Origin: Piper betle
Taxonomy: Eukaryota > Streptophyta > Magnoliopsida > Piperales > Piperaceae
NCBI GenBank assembly: GCA_033002965.1
Contig: JAURVB010002475.1
Coordinates: 1 to 64,000 of the forward strand
DNA: 64,000 nt
Direction: 5' to 3'
Below the pieces are notes generated by a model. That model was given only the letters and a program-made list of their open reading frames with translations, searched no databases and was not told the origin of the DNA. This document shows positions 23,650 to 33,644 of this stretch, piece by piece. Every line of letters begins with the position of its first letter. Positions within the stretch are counted from its first letter, which is position 1. Made by a program: the position numbers and the translations under genes.

Positions 23650-25241
23650 CCAATCACCAGTGACACCCGTTGGCTGACGTTTTTCTACTATATGTAGGTG
23701 AGGATGATGATTGGTGTATGCCGGCCTCGACGAAGGAGTAGCGCTTGCATTGCACACACATACCTGGTGCCGCGCTGACTTTTGCGTAAGATGTGATGTG
23801 ATTGGCTTTTGTAGTAGATTTACATATTAGTATTTATGCATGTGTTTGTGAGGCTTGTATGCCATGTTTTAGAAATGCGTGGAAATATTTTGAGAAAGGC
23901 TCTAATGATGTGCTATGCTGAAATGAAAAGGAATCAAATGAGCTGAGTATGAGATTGTAGGTGGGCTAGACCCAATTACAGTATGTGTGGATGATTTGAA
24001 GTTTATTACGATATAAATTATTGTTTTATATATATACTATATTGTGCCGTATTTTAACAGGTCATCCCCTTATTGCACTTTTAGGGAGGCTCTGTCCGTT
24101 TTATTCTAGATTTTATGAATTTTATTGCTATTTTAATTATTTTGGTGTGCGGTGATTATCATGACATTCACGTAGTATCCTGTTAGGGTTTTGCATCTCA
24201 TTCATATATTGTTTGCGCATTAGCAGCGTGCTCCATCTTGAGACGTCGAGAGGGTTATGTCGTAGCCGTTTAGGTTTTGGGTCAGCCAACTTAATCGGTT
24301 TACGAGTAGTTCTGATCCTTTGTAATGTTCGGTCCGGTTGAGAGCATGGTTGCATGAATCGGAATCGGAATCGGAATCGGTTTTATAGGGAGTCGGAATC
24401 GGAATTGGTCAGAACCAAGCCAAGAATCGGTTCAGTTGAATCGGTCCAATCATTAATCAGTCTATATACTAATTTGACAATTTATAATATAAATATATTA
24501 AAATTGGGTATTGATGTTATTTTGATATTATTCTGTGTATTATACGGTTTCTGATACTTTTAAATATTTTTTAAGATTTTTTAAATTATTTAGAATTAAT
24601 TATTATTTTTGACTCGAGTTGGGCTCGGGTAACTGTTGATTACGAGAATGCCACGTACCCCCGCCGCCGCCGGCGCCGATCGGTGGCGGTGCTCTCGGCG
24701 GCGATGTGCGCCGAGGATGTCGGCAGCTGGTTCGGACGAACAGCTCGGTCGGCGCCGCAGCCGATAGCCAAGGCGGTTCGTGCGTCCACGAGCTTCCGAT
24801 TCGGTCCCGGCCACGCGATCGGCTGGCGACGTTCGCGAGGTCGGCGGCATGGTCAGCTAGCCCGAACTGGGCGGCGAGCCTGATGGGGAAGACTGCGACG
24901 GGCGTGAAATAGGCTGTCGGACGGACAGCGAGCGCGGCGAGCGTGGGGGGAGCGGGTTTGATTTTGGGCTCTAAATCCGAATTACCATTTGCCACTCATC
25001 TTTTAATAATTTAATAAAATCATACCTTAGGGTATCTTAGTAACTTAACAAAAAAACCGATCCCGATTCCGAGTTAAATCGGTCGGAATCTACAAACTCA
25101 GCCAATTCGATCGGATTCGTCAGACCGAGTACCGGCTCCGGAATTGATCACATGTACTGATCGATTGAAATGTCGATTCGGACGGAACAGGGGCCGATTC
25201 GTGCATCATGGGTTGAGAGTAAACCGGATTGGGGTGTTACA
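23650..25241 (+). repeat. LTR of family A, 5'-truncated, split by a DNA transposon
   Basis: It begins inside the family (CAGTGACACCCGTTGGCTGACG, like 17830-17860 in reverse) and ends GGATTGGGGTGTTACA at 25241. Its last 200 bp match the reverse complement of 10869-11060. It is interrupted by the element at 24345-25210. Its right end lies only 196 bp from exon 2 of the EF-G gene, so it sits in or has replaced part of that gene's intron 2. Confidence 0.7.
24345..25210. mobile_element. Non-autonomous DNA transposon, 866 bp, hAT- or Mutator-like
   Basis: The left end is CATGGTTGCATGAATCGG and the right end, reversed, is CATGATGCACGAATCGG, forming imperfect terminal inverted repeats. It is flanked by GGTTGAGAG at 24336-24344 and 25211-25219, a 9 bp duplication (8 bp if the outer G belongs to the end). 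Nine bp is typical of Mutator-like elements and eight of hAT. The inside has simple GAATCG repeats and a GC-rich block (24640-24970). No transposase is seen. Confidence 0.75.
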
Positions 25242-25437
25242 CAACAAGTGTGTGTAAATTTGAATGTGGGCAATCACGTGAGGCCAAGCCTTTAGAATCT
25301 GCCGACATACCACAAAAACAAATCATTAGCAAAACTTGCTCTACCACAGCTTGAGAGCAATAATGTAAATCTGACGAGTGGTTGTGGTTTGAAGGTATTG
25401 CTAGTGAACCTATTTATAATAAAATGTGAAGCATTAC

Positions 25438-26293
25438 CTGGTTCAAAACTTTCCATGGATCAGCACCCATTCGGTCAAGCTTATTAATAAATGCAAGCCT
25501 CGGGACATTATATCTTCGCATCTGCCTGTCCACAGTAATCGACTGGCTCTGCACTCCACCAACACTACAAAGAAGAAGTATTGCTCCATCAAGAACACGC
25601 AAAGCCCTCTCAACTTCAATAGTAAAGTCCACATGACCAGGCGTGTCAATTATGTTTATCTGCAAGTATGAAGTATGAAATTATTTATAACTCTCCATCA
25701 ACAATCAAACTTCGCTGCCATCTTATCAGTTCACAAGTTGTCCCACAACCGTTAATCCATGATTTCATGTCAATTAACCAAAAAAATGAACAACTATAAT
25801 GCAAGACGTCATCTTTGCGCACTACAACCGCCTAACACCTAGAATCACTCTGCAAAGACTGAACTTTTGAAGACATACTACTAACCTGATAATCTTTCCA
25901 AGCACAGTAGGTAGCAGCAGACTTGATGGTGATCCCCTTTTCCCTCTCCAAATCCATGGAATCCATCTTCGCCCCGACGCCGTCCTTGCCCCTCACCTCA
26001 TGGATCTCATGAATCCTCCCAGTGTAATACAGCACCCGCTCGGTCAGCGTCGTCTTCCCCGAGTCGATATGTGCCGAAATCCCGATGTTTCGGACCTTGG
26101 AGACGGCCTCCTTCCACCAGGCCTCCTTCTCCTCCTTCGTCCGCGCCAAATTCGCCGACGAGAAGCTCCGGCGGCCGACGTGCTCGAGGAGGAGAATGGC
26201 GCAGGCGGCGCCGGGAAAGGGCGTGGCTGTGCAGGCGGCGGTAGCGGCGGTAGCGGCGAAGAGGCGGCGGGCGGCGGCGGCGGATCGGGCCAT
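25438..26293 (-). pseudogene. MEFG1: Mitochondrial elongation factor G, exons 1-2 only
   Basis: Exon 1 is 26293-25886 and exon 2 is 25659-25438, both with GT-AG borders and phase 0 junctions, giving 210 residues. The protein starts with an Ala/Arg-rich stretch ([10 protein letters not shown]) that fits a mitochondrial targeting peptide. It then shows the GTPase motifs AHIDSGKTT (G1), GITIKSAAT (G2), DTPGHVDF (G3) and [10 protein letters not shown] (G4) of translational EF-G, the factor that moves tRNA and mRNA through the mitochondrial ribosome. The donor after KVLNQ is intact. The protein should be roughly 750 residues, but no later exon is found in the 25 kb to the left, and an LTR begins 196 bp downstream. 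It is either a broken gene or one with a giant intron. Family identity is near certain; whether it is functional is open. Confidence 0.85.
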
Positions 26294-26306
26294 CGTCGGC
26301 GGAGCT

Positions 26307-26320
26307 TAAACCCTAAACCC
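26307..26320 (-). promoter_or_regulatory. Telo-box-like motif upstream of the EF-G start
   Basis: AAACCCTAAACCC lies 14-27 bp upstream of the EF-G ATG. Telo-boxes (AAACCCTA) are common in promoters and 5' leaders of plant translation-apparatus genes. This supports 26293 as a genuine gene start. Confidence 0.55.
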
Positions 26321-26403
26321 ACAACGCCGCGCCGAGGAAGAAGCCGGGAGTGGAAGATGGCACGGACTCGGATGCGGTTTTCGGACGTGATATGGCCATG
26401 ACA

Positions 26404-27288
26404 AATGTAAATTGAATTTTAAGGGTTTTTTTTTTCAAAACCTTATTGCTAAAAAGTAAAAAGTGAGAATTATATCCGTCTACTTAGTCTTAACTTAAAT
26501 AAATCTCTAAATTAATCTTATGCCTAGCAGGTTAGATTTATTTTGGGCAATGGAGATTTTTTAAAGAGTAATTTATAAGCGGTATCATTTCTTGATAGAT
26601 TTTTTAGATAAGTTTGAGTTTTTAAGCTTGTATTTGCATGACAAATCTGATGGAAACTATGCATTAAATTGGTTGACTAGTTTCGTTCCCTTATTAATTT
26701 ATTCGGTTTGATTTTTTTTTATTTATAAAAAATAAATAGTTTCTTATATATGTGAAACTGAATTGGAAAATCAAAATATTTTAAATATATATATAGTATT
26801 TATATTTTACGTGGATTATTACTAAGTTATTTGATCATTTGGTTATGATTTAATTATTTAACTGATGGAGTGTACATAATGTGGAGAGGAATTAATTAAT
26901 TTGTTGAACAAACCATTAAACATGACACGTTAATTAAGTAGTCGTTAACTTTGCTTCATTCATGTTTAAACTTTATAATTTCATGGCAACTGTCACAGCA
27001 AACATAATTTATATACATATATATCTGCCAACAGTACTTGCAATCTTGTTCACAGAAAGTTGAAACAAGAGCATGCATAGTTTTTACTTGATACACTGGT
27101 GATCAAAGCACAGGATCTAATTAATTTTATTTGATTTTATTTATTGATCACATATCATGTGTACATGACACCACAACTTGATCAGCTAGCTACTGCTCTT
27201 CACTATATATATAGTGGCCATACAAAACCATGACACATATCAGTGCATATATAGTATTCGAACTGCAGAACTTGACTATTAATCCATT

Positions 27289-27291
<3 letters not shown>
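26404..27291. other. AT-rich intergenic sequence
   Basis: I see no gene or clear repeat here. It lies between the EF-G start and the TA tract at 27292 and has only short frames. Confidence 0.5.
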
Positions 27292-27329
<38 letters not shown>

Positions 27330-27331
<2 letters not shown>

Positions 27332-28180
27332 GGCTTTTGTTGTACTGTGGTTGTGCTGCAGTGTTTCAGCCCTTGGATTAAATCCAACGGTTGAAATATG
27401 CCCCCATAAAATAAAAAAAGATGGGGCGGCGCCGTTGCCGCCGGCCGCATCCGCCGCCACCAGCCAACGCAACGCCACCCCCTACCCCGCCCGTTGCCGG
27501 CCCGCCGCCGGGCGACACCACCGCCGCCCGTCCCCGCCCGCCACCCCGCCGCGCCCTCGGCCCCCACTGCCACCTTGCCCCGCCCTGGCCCTCGCCCGCC
27601 ACCCCGCTCGCGCCCCCCTTGGCCCCTGCCCGCCACCCGCCGCGCTCGCGCCCCTCGTCCCCCGTCACCGGCGCTTTTTAGATCTTGACCGTTGGATTAG
27701 CATCCAACGGCCAAGATCTAAAAAAAGGGGGGGGGGGGGGGCGCCGGCGACAGGGGACGGGGCGCGACGCGGCGGGTGGAGGCCGAGGGGGTGCGGCAGG
27801 GTGGCGGGCGGGGGCCGAGGGGGGCACGGCGGGGGCCAAGGGGGGCGCAGCGGGGTGCCAGGCGGGGGACAGGGGACGAGGGACGGGGGGAGCCGCGCGG
27901 CGGGGTGGCGGGCGGGGGACGAGCGGCGGTGGTGTCGCCCGGCGGCGGGCCGGCAGGGGAAGACCCGGGGCGGATAGATCCGCCGCCCCGTCGTCCGGAG
28001 GATACGCCGCCGCCCGGCGGGGCGGCGACCGGGGGGGGCAGGGGTGGCGGCGGATGCGGCAGGCAGCGGCGGCGGCGGCGCCACCCCATCTTTTTATTTT
28101 TTATTTTTTATGGGGGGCATGTTTCAGTCGTTGGACTGCAGCACAGCCATCTTGGCTGTGCTGCAGTACAGCAAAAGCCC
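27330..28180. mobile_element. Foldback element inserted in a TA microsatellite, 851 bp
   Basis: It lies between TA tracts (27292-27328 and 28181-28195). The left end GGGGCTTTTGTTGTACTG and the right end, reversed, GGGCTTTTGCTGTACTG are inverted repeats. The inverted similarity continues inward through TGTGCTGCAG, GAAATATGCCCCCATAAAA (reversed: GAAACATGCCCCCCATAAA) and GATGGGG(C/T)GGCGCC, so most of the element folds on itself. GC-rich arms surround a central hairpin. Elements that target TA repeats (micron-like or TA-flanked) are known in plants. No transposase is seen, and the many long frames follow from extreme GC content. Confidence 0.75.
27675..27726. other. Central hairpin of the foldback element
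   Basis: TTTTTAGATCTTG, then CCGTTGGAT, a loop of about four bases, ATCCAACGG and CAAGATCTAAAAA form an almost perfect stem of about 23 bp. A run of about 15 G follows at once (27727-27741). Confidence 0.85.
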
Positions 28181-28332
28181 TATATATATATATATTAACA
28201 GGCGAAGGAAAAATGGCGAGTACTGCTTGTTGGGAGGGAAAGACATAGGCTCTGTAATATATGAAGGGAAGGGAGTTTAGATAGCTAGGGATGGCCGCCC
28301 TTCTTTCTTGGACAATGCCTGGGATTGGGCCC

Positions 28333-28442
28333 TGTGTAAGCATAATCGAGCAGCGAAGCCTCCATAAGCCTTCTAAGATGGTTTGGGTCCGGTATGATCA
28401 TAATCGATCAGTGAAGCCTCCATAAGCCTTCTAAGATGGTTT
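28333..28442. repeat. Tandem duplication, unit about 55 bp
   Basis: GCATAATCGAGCAGCGAAGC with CTCCATAAGCCTTCTAAG and ATGGTTT is followed by a second copy (ATCATAATCGATCAGTGAAGC and the same tail). Two copies only. Confidence 0.75.
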
Positions 28443-28546
28443 ACCTGCATGTGTTGTGAATACCCAGAATTCATTTGCATTCACAAAAGACTTTCTTCTA
28501 TATAACATAATAATAATCAAGAAAATACAAAACATACATGATCATG

Positions 28547-28805
28547 TTAGTGAAATACTTCATCTATTGTGATCCGAGCTGGTTTTGCCACATCTAGTAC
28601 CCCATCTTCTAGTGCATCACCTGCATGAAGGAACATACACAAATTTAGCGGCTGGTTTTGCCGGAGTATTGATTAGTTTATATATATCACATGCATCCTC
28701 ACAGAAGCTGATTATCTCCCCATTTTGTACCATGTATGACTTACCTGCTGACAAATGAAAGAAGATAAGAAGAAAGAGGAGAAAAACTATGAACCTAATT
28801 GGCAT
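28547..28805 (-). CDS. Putative small secreted peptide, 44 residues, two exons
   Basis: I do not recognise the family. From the ATG at 28805 the frame gives MPIRFIVFLLFLLIFFHLSA, a strong signal-peptide-like stretch. It reaches a consensus donor (CAG/GTAAGT at 28745/28744). A matching acceptor (TTCATGCAG/G) at 28621/28620 opens an exon that continues DALEDGVLDVAKPARITIDE VFH and stops at 28547. The exons (61 and 74 nt) join in frame to 45 codons. If unspliced, the frame instead continues through YMVQNGEIISFCEDACDIYK to a stop at about 28617. The model rests only on splice sites and the signal sequence. It could be a decayed fragment of a larger gene or the first exons of a longer one. Confidence 0.35.
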
Positions 28806-28929
28806 GGCAAATCTCCTCCAAGTGAGCATGCAAATTGTTATTTTGGAGAAACCTGAAGCTGTGTTGGTTTGTATTGTGTGAGGGGGAAGGAACCGCCAAG
28901 ATAGCCTTTTTTCACAGTTCATGGCTTCG

Positions 28930-31250
28930 TTTAAAAAATGAAACCCAATAGTAACAGCAAAGTCAACTACACTCGTTTGATTTCCATAACATAAGATAGC
29001 CGCCTTCTACTCCACAAAGAGACACCTTTGGCTTTTTGCATGGCGAAGCTTTCTTATTGATGCCAGCTTTTTCAAAAATTCTTCCACTTCATCAACTTTT
29101 CATTTCTATATATAATGGTCCTTAATTTTCCCATTAGTACTGTTGCTACTACATATATTAATAATAAGAACTTGCCTCTCAAATGCTTTCTTAATTTTTT
29201 TTTTTTTGAAAGTAATACTTTCGTCAATTTGGTTTTGTGGCAAGCGCCCATATCATCTTTCACTAGATGCTTTGGAGTCTGTTGTTTTTTATTTTCTTTG
29301 TTGCCTGTTGTGCATGCTAGAATATGGATCAGACAATGCATCACTACCGTGAACAAATGGCAGAAACATGTATTTGTGCAATGGTCGTGTTACTGGGCAT
29401 TGTCTTCCATTTGCATTGACTCTGAACTCCAAGTGTAGATCTTTTAGCTGACAGAATTAAAGCAAGAACTATAAACTGAGGGTTGATCCATGATTTAGGT
29501 AGTGCAAAACAGTGAAAGAATTGATGGTCAATGAAGTAAATCATCATATCAAGCACTAACACAAACAACCATTACAGACAATTAGATCAAAAGAAGATAC
29601 ATAAATACTTAAAGAAAGGGGTTAGGTTGATAACTAAGAGCAGCTTAATATATAAGAGGCCTAATTTATATTTGCGAGAGAGATTAGTTAAATCATCAAT
29701 TTGGAGACAAAATGTTGGTAATTATAATGCTGGAAGGCAGAAAGTTTGATGAATCTGCTCAGCCTAATCTGCCAAAGCAAGCTTTTACCCGGCCTGTCTA
29801 TGAAGAGCACTACAAATTAAGGGCCTTGGTCATCTCGACTTTTGCTTTGCTTGCATTTGATTTGATTATTGTCGGGTTAAAGATTACCCTTTGTCTTCTA
29901 TAAACATATAATTAACCATATTTGAAATGGTCATTACTGTTTGGCGAGATCAATGTCTTCTCTTATCTACGATCGATTATACATAATACTTGAGAGTACG
30001 TGATGGTGAGATCAACGTGCGTACTTTTCTTTCGTTAGCAGTCGAACGTGCATTCCATATCAACCAGGAGGTCCAGGACTTAGTCTTTCACTGTCTCAGT
30101 GCCTTATCTTCACATCTTTTTGACACTAACATAAATCATCTGCTAATTCATAAAACTTCCGTTCAGACTCATGCACGTCTAAAACAAAAGAGAGAAACTA
30201 CAACTCACCACCTGCACCATTCCATTGCCCTCCTAGATATATATCTAAGAGAAGTAAAGAAGTTGATGAAACGGAATGGAATAAAGAGATCTATGTGGTC
30301 ACAATCTATGCAAAAAAGTAGGGAAATATGAAGACTGTGTATTATAGAGAGATGTAGTGATCAAGATGGTGTGGCTATCTGAATTCCACATAGAAAAAAG
30401 TAAGGCACCGGTCTCTTACATCTTCAACCTACAGTGAATGTCATCATGTGGATGTTCACATAGAGAAGCGTTAACTGTGAAAGGATTAACTTCAAATAGT
30501 TTGCCATGTGTTGTTGTATGCATTGGCATCACTAAAACCCCAAAAGATATAAGAGATATTTCCATCTCAAACTTTTGAGTTACAGAATATGCATTCTAGA
30601 AAACAGGTTGTGATGGGATCTTGGAATCAAGAATGACCTTGCAAATAACAGTACAAGATGAAAAAAGGGTTTCATCAAAACATGCAATTAACCCTGTGTT
30701 GAAACTTGAAAGCTTCCATATTGGACTGTCATCTTTTCACTAACTCCTCCTTTATATACAAATAATAACAATAAGAAGTTTAAAGTTAAAAGTTAAAACA
30801 TTTCCCAACGTTATCTTAATCATACTCTATATATATGCAGGTAGTATTTAATAGTGGATATATGTGTAATGTGAGAGACATATATTTTGAATAAAGAGAT
30901 TCTTGACTTGAACTGCTCCCATTTAATTAGTGTTTTTTCTTTCGGCCGATTCATTAATATCTAGTTTTGATAAATTGAAACTTTTGATTTTTTAATGTAA
31001 TCTTGATTTTCAGTTTCCCCTCTAGTTTTCTCTAAAATGCGAAGTGGGCTGTCACGTTTATTTGATGGCTAATGAAGTATTTTAATGCTAAAATTGATAA
31101 TTCAAGTGATTTTCTGATAGTTATGAGAAGTTAGAATTGGGTGTAGGAGAAATAACTAACTCAAATCATTAAGATTATTAATATTCTCACTAATAAATAT
31201 CATTAACCTTATTTGATAAATGAGATTATTCTTTTCCCTCTATTTATTTA
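28930..31250. other. Intergenic sequence with one short membrane-type frame
   Basis: No gene is recognised. A frame at 29712-29903 on the plus strand reads KFDESAQPNLPKQAFTRPVY and then a hydrophobic stretch (LVISTFALLAFDLIIVGL). It looks more protein-like than its surroundings and could be an exon remnant, but I cannot assign it. The rest is AT-rich. Confidence 0.35.
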
Positions 31251-31259
31251 TCTAATAAA

Positions 31260-31319
31260 TGGGCCGTTGGGTTTCTGATAAATGGGCTTATCTAGTGTTT
31301 ACGAGCCCAAAACTGGGCC
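31260..31319 (+). promoter_or_regulatory. Cluster of site II (TGGGCC/T) elements upstream of PYRB
   Basis: TGGGCC at 31260-31265 and 31314-31319, TGGGCT at 31283-31288 and its complement AGCCCA at 31304-31309 lie within 60 bp. Site II motifs bind TCP factors and mark growth-linked plant promoters. A pyrimidine-rich stretch (31325-31370) that looks like a transcript start follows. The ATG is about 730 bp on, so a 5'-UTR intron is likely. Confidence 0.6.
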
Positions 31320-32047
31320 ATTATCGTCTCCTCTTCTTCCTCCTCTCCCTCGACTTCTTCCCCGGCGAGTACCCAACTCCGACGACCGCCGGCGGCCGTC
31401 CGGGGCCGTCCCCGTCGACTTCAATCGGCGCAACCTTGTAGTGACGGCCATTGAAAGGTGCCTTTGCTTATTCGCTTACTGATTCTCTGCCACCATTAAC
31501 GGTATCTAAGGGTGGCGGTGTTGTTCGGAGGCGGCACCGGCGGCATTCAAAATGGGCAGAATAAGGATGGACTTGGTAGAAATTAATTCCATGTTTGGTC
31601 TTTTTGATTTTTTTCTGCTTGTTATCGGTGTTCGAGAACAGTGATATGCGTGAAGGCGCCTGCGTTTTACTCGGGTGGCGGTGGAATGTTTTCTCCGGTG
31701 CCATTGTTTGAGCATAGTGGTCGCTCGCTTTTCTCTTTTTCGTCTTTTTTCCGACGTTTCTTTTAATAAAAATGGTCTCTTTGGAATTCGATTGCTACTT
31801 TTTAATCTTTTTGCGTGGCTATGGTGTTGCCTTGTGTTGTTTATGGTGCCCGTTTTCTGATATGGTCGGCGATTTTGCAGTTATATCTAAATCTATGATG
31901 AGACTTGCTTGCTCAACTAGCATCACCGTCGTCTTCTGGGTGTCTTAGGAGCTCGTCGTACTTGGCTCTCTGACTTTGCCTAGCTGTAGTTTTTTCGAAA
32001 CATTGACTTCCTTTGATTGTTCTTCCTCATGTGCATTGAGATCAAAC

Positions 32048-33644
32048 ATGTATGCATCGAAGATGGATAATATTTTTCAGACACAATCATCTCTGCTTCA
32101 ATGCCCTGTACTGCCTAAGCAAAATGCAATCTTTAGTTGGTGTGCTTCATCGGCTATCATGTCGTGCCCATGTTTATCTCTGCCGGCAAATCGAAGTCGT
32201 AGAAGCAAATGCATCTCTTCCTCTACCTCGTTCTCAGCTGGAGATGATTTCCAGCTATTGGATGTGATCGAAGCTCGACAGTTTGATAGAGATATTTTAA
32301 ATGCAATATTTAGAGTGGCTAAGGAGATGGAAAATATCAGAAAGAATTCACCTGAAAGTCGAATGTTGAGAGGTTATCTCATGGCCACCCTCTTCTATGA
32401 ACCATCAACTCGAACAAGGTTGTCTTTTGAATCTGCTATGAGAAGGTTAGGTGGAGATGTTCTGACAACAGAAAACGCTAGGGAATTCTCATCAGTGGCA
32501 AAGGGAGAGACCCTCGAAGGTATTATTTCTTTGTGTTTGCTATGTGATGTAGAAGATGATATACATTGGATATGTCGTGTTGATTGTTTTTTATTCTTCC
32601 GATATGCAGATACAATAAGGACTATTGAAGGATATTCTGATATAATCGTTATGAGGCATTTTGAAAGTGGTGCTGCTAGAAGAGCAGCTCAGACAGCTAA
32701 TATTCCTATCATTAATGCCGGAGATGGTCCTGGAGAACATCCAACACAGGTAACACTATAAAATGGGCTTGTGTTTTGAATACACTCATGTGGACAAAGT
32801 TATGAACAATGCTAGGTTTGTTGGTGAGTATTCTGTTTTGTTATTAGTTGGGACGTTTAGATTAGTACCATAATTCAAGGTAAAAATAATTTGTAGGCTT
32901 TACTGGACGTGTATACAATCAAAAGAGAGCTAGGAAAATTGGATGGCATCAAAGTGGCGTTAGTTGGGGACCTTGCCAATGGTAGAACTGTTCGCTCTTT
33001 AGCCTATATGTTGGCAAAGTATGAAGATGTCAAATTCTATTTTGTTGCACCGGAAGTAGTGAGGATGAAGGTAATCAAATTTTACTTGTGCAAATATGTT
33101 GCTATAGAATTTCTGATGCTCACAATTCTTTTGTTAAAGATTTGTGCTTTTGTGAACCTTTCTAATTGTGCCCTTGTTTGCCATGGTGCATGTTGATGTT
33201 CTTTAGGATGATATTAAAGAATATTTAACATCTAAGGCCATTCAATGGGAAGAGAACTCGGATTTGATGGAGGTGGCAACTAAATGTGATGTAATTTATC
33301 AAACACGTATCCAACGGGAAAGATTTGGTGAAAGAATTGACCTTTATGAAGAAGCTCGAGGAAAGTACATTGTCGATCTTAAAGTTCTCAATATGCTGCA
33401 AAAACATGCAGTCATCATGCATCCCCTCCCAAGACTTGATGAGGTAAATTGATCTTTTTATCCTGTTTTCACGAAACCCAGTAGCAGATAAGATATTTCT
33501 TTATAATCTCACTCTTCCCATATTCATCTTGTATAGATAACATTGGATGTAGATGTGGATCCAAGAGCTGCATATTTCAGACAAGCAAAGAATGGATTAT
33601 TCATTCGAATGGCTCTTTTGAAGCTTTTGCTGCGTGGGTGGTGA
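32048..33644 (+). CDS. PYRB: Aspartate carbamoyltransferase, chloroplastic (376 aa, five exons)
   Basis: This enzyme joins carbamoyl phosphate and aspartate to make carbamoyl aspartate, the committed step of pyrimidine synthesis in plastids; in plants UMP inhibits it. Exons are 32048-32519, 32610-32749, 32897-33070, 33207-33443 and 33537-33644, all with GT-AG borders, and they sum to 377 codons without a break. The first 60 or so residues, rich in Ser and Cys, fit a transit peptide. The carbamoyl-phosphate loop FYEPSTRTR is at residues 116-124, HPTQALLD spans the exon 2/3 junction near 201-208, and HPLPR is at 334-338. The length is close to other plant forms (about 390). I chose ATG 32048 because the frame upstream begins only with a TTG and lacks a better ATG; ATG codons at residues 6 and 38 are alternatives. 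The gene looks intact. Confidence 0.95.

Noticed and set aside
24596..24995. 130-codon frame inside the DNA transposon
   Set aside because: GC-rich, overlapped by open frames on the other strand, and not transposase-like.
26000..26401. 133-codon plus-strand frame over the EF-G start
   Set aside because: It is the antisense shadow of EF-G exon 1, Gly/Arg-rich, while the minus strand has clear GTPase motifs.
27351..28248. Several overlapping frames of 100-208 codons on both strands in the GC-rich foldback element
   Set aside because: They overlap in many frames at once, consist mostly of Gly, Arg, Pro and Ala, and lie within an inverted repeat. High GC content lowers stop frequency and explains them.
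31976..32047. Extending PYRB upstream to the TTG at 31976
   Set aside because: Plant nuclear genes start with ATG almost always. The 24 added residues show no transit-peptide improvement, and the ATG at 32048 gives a normal length.
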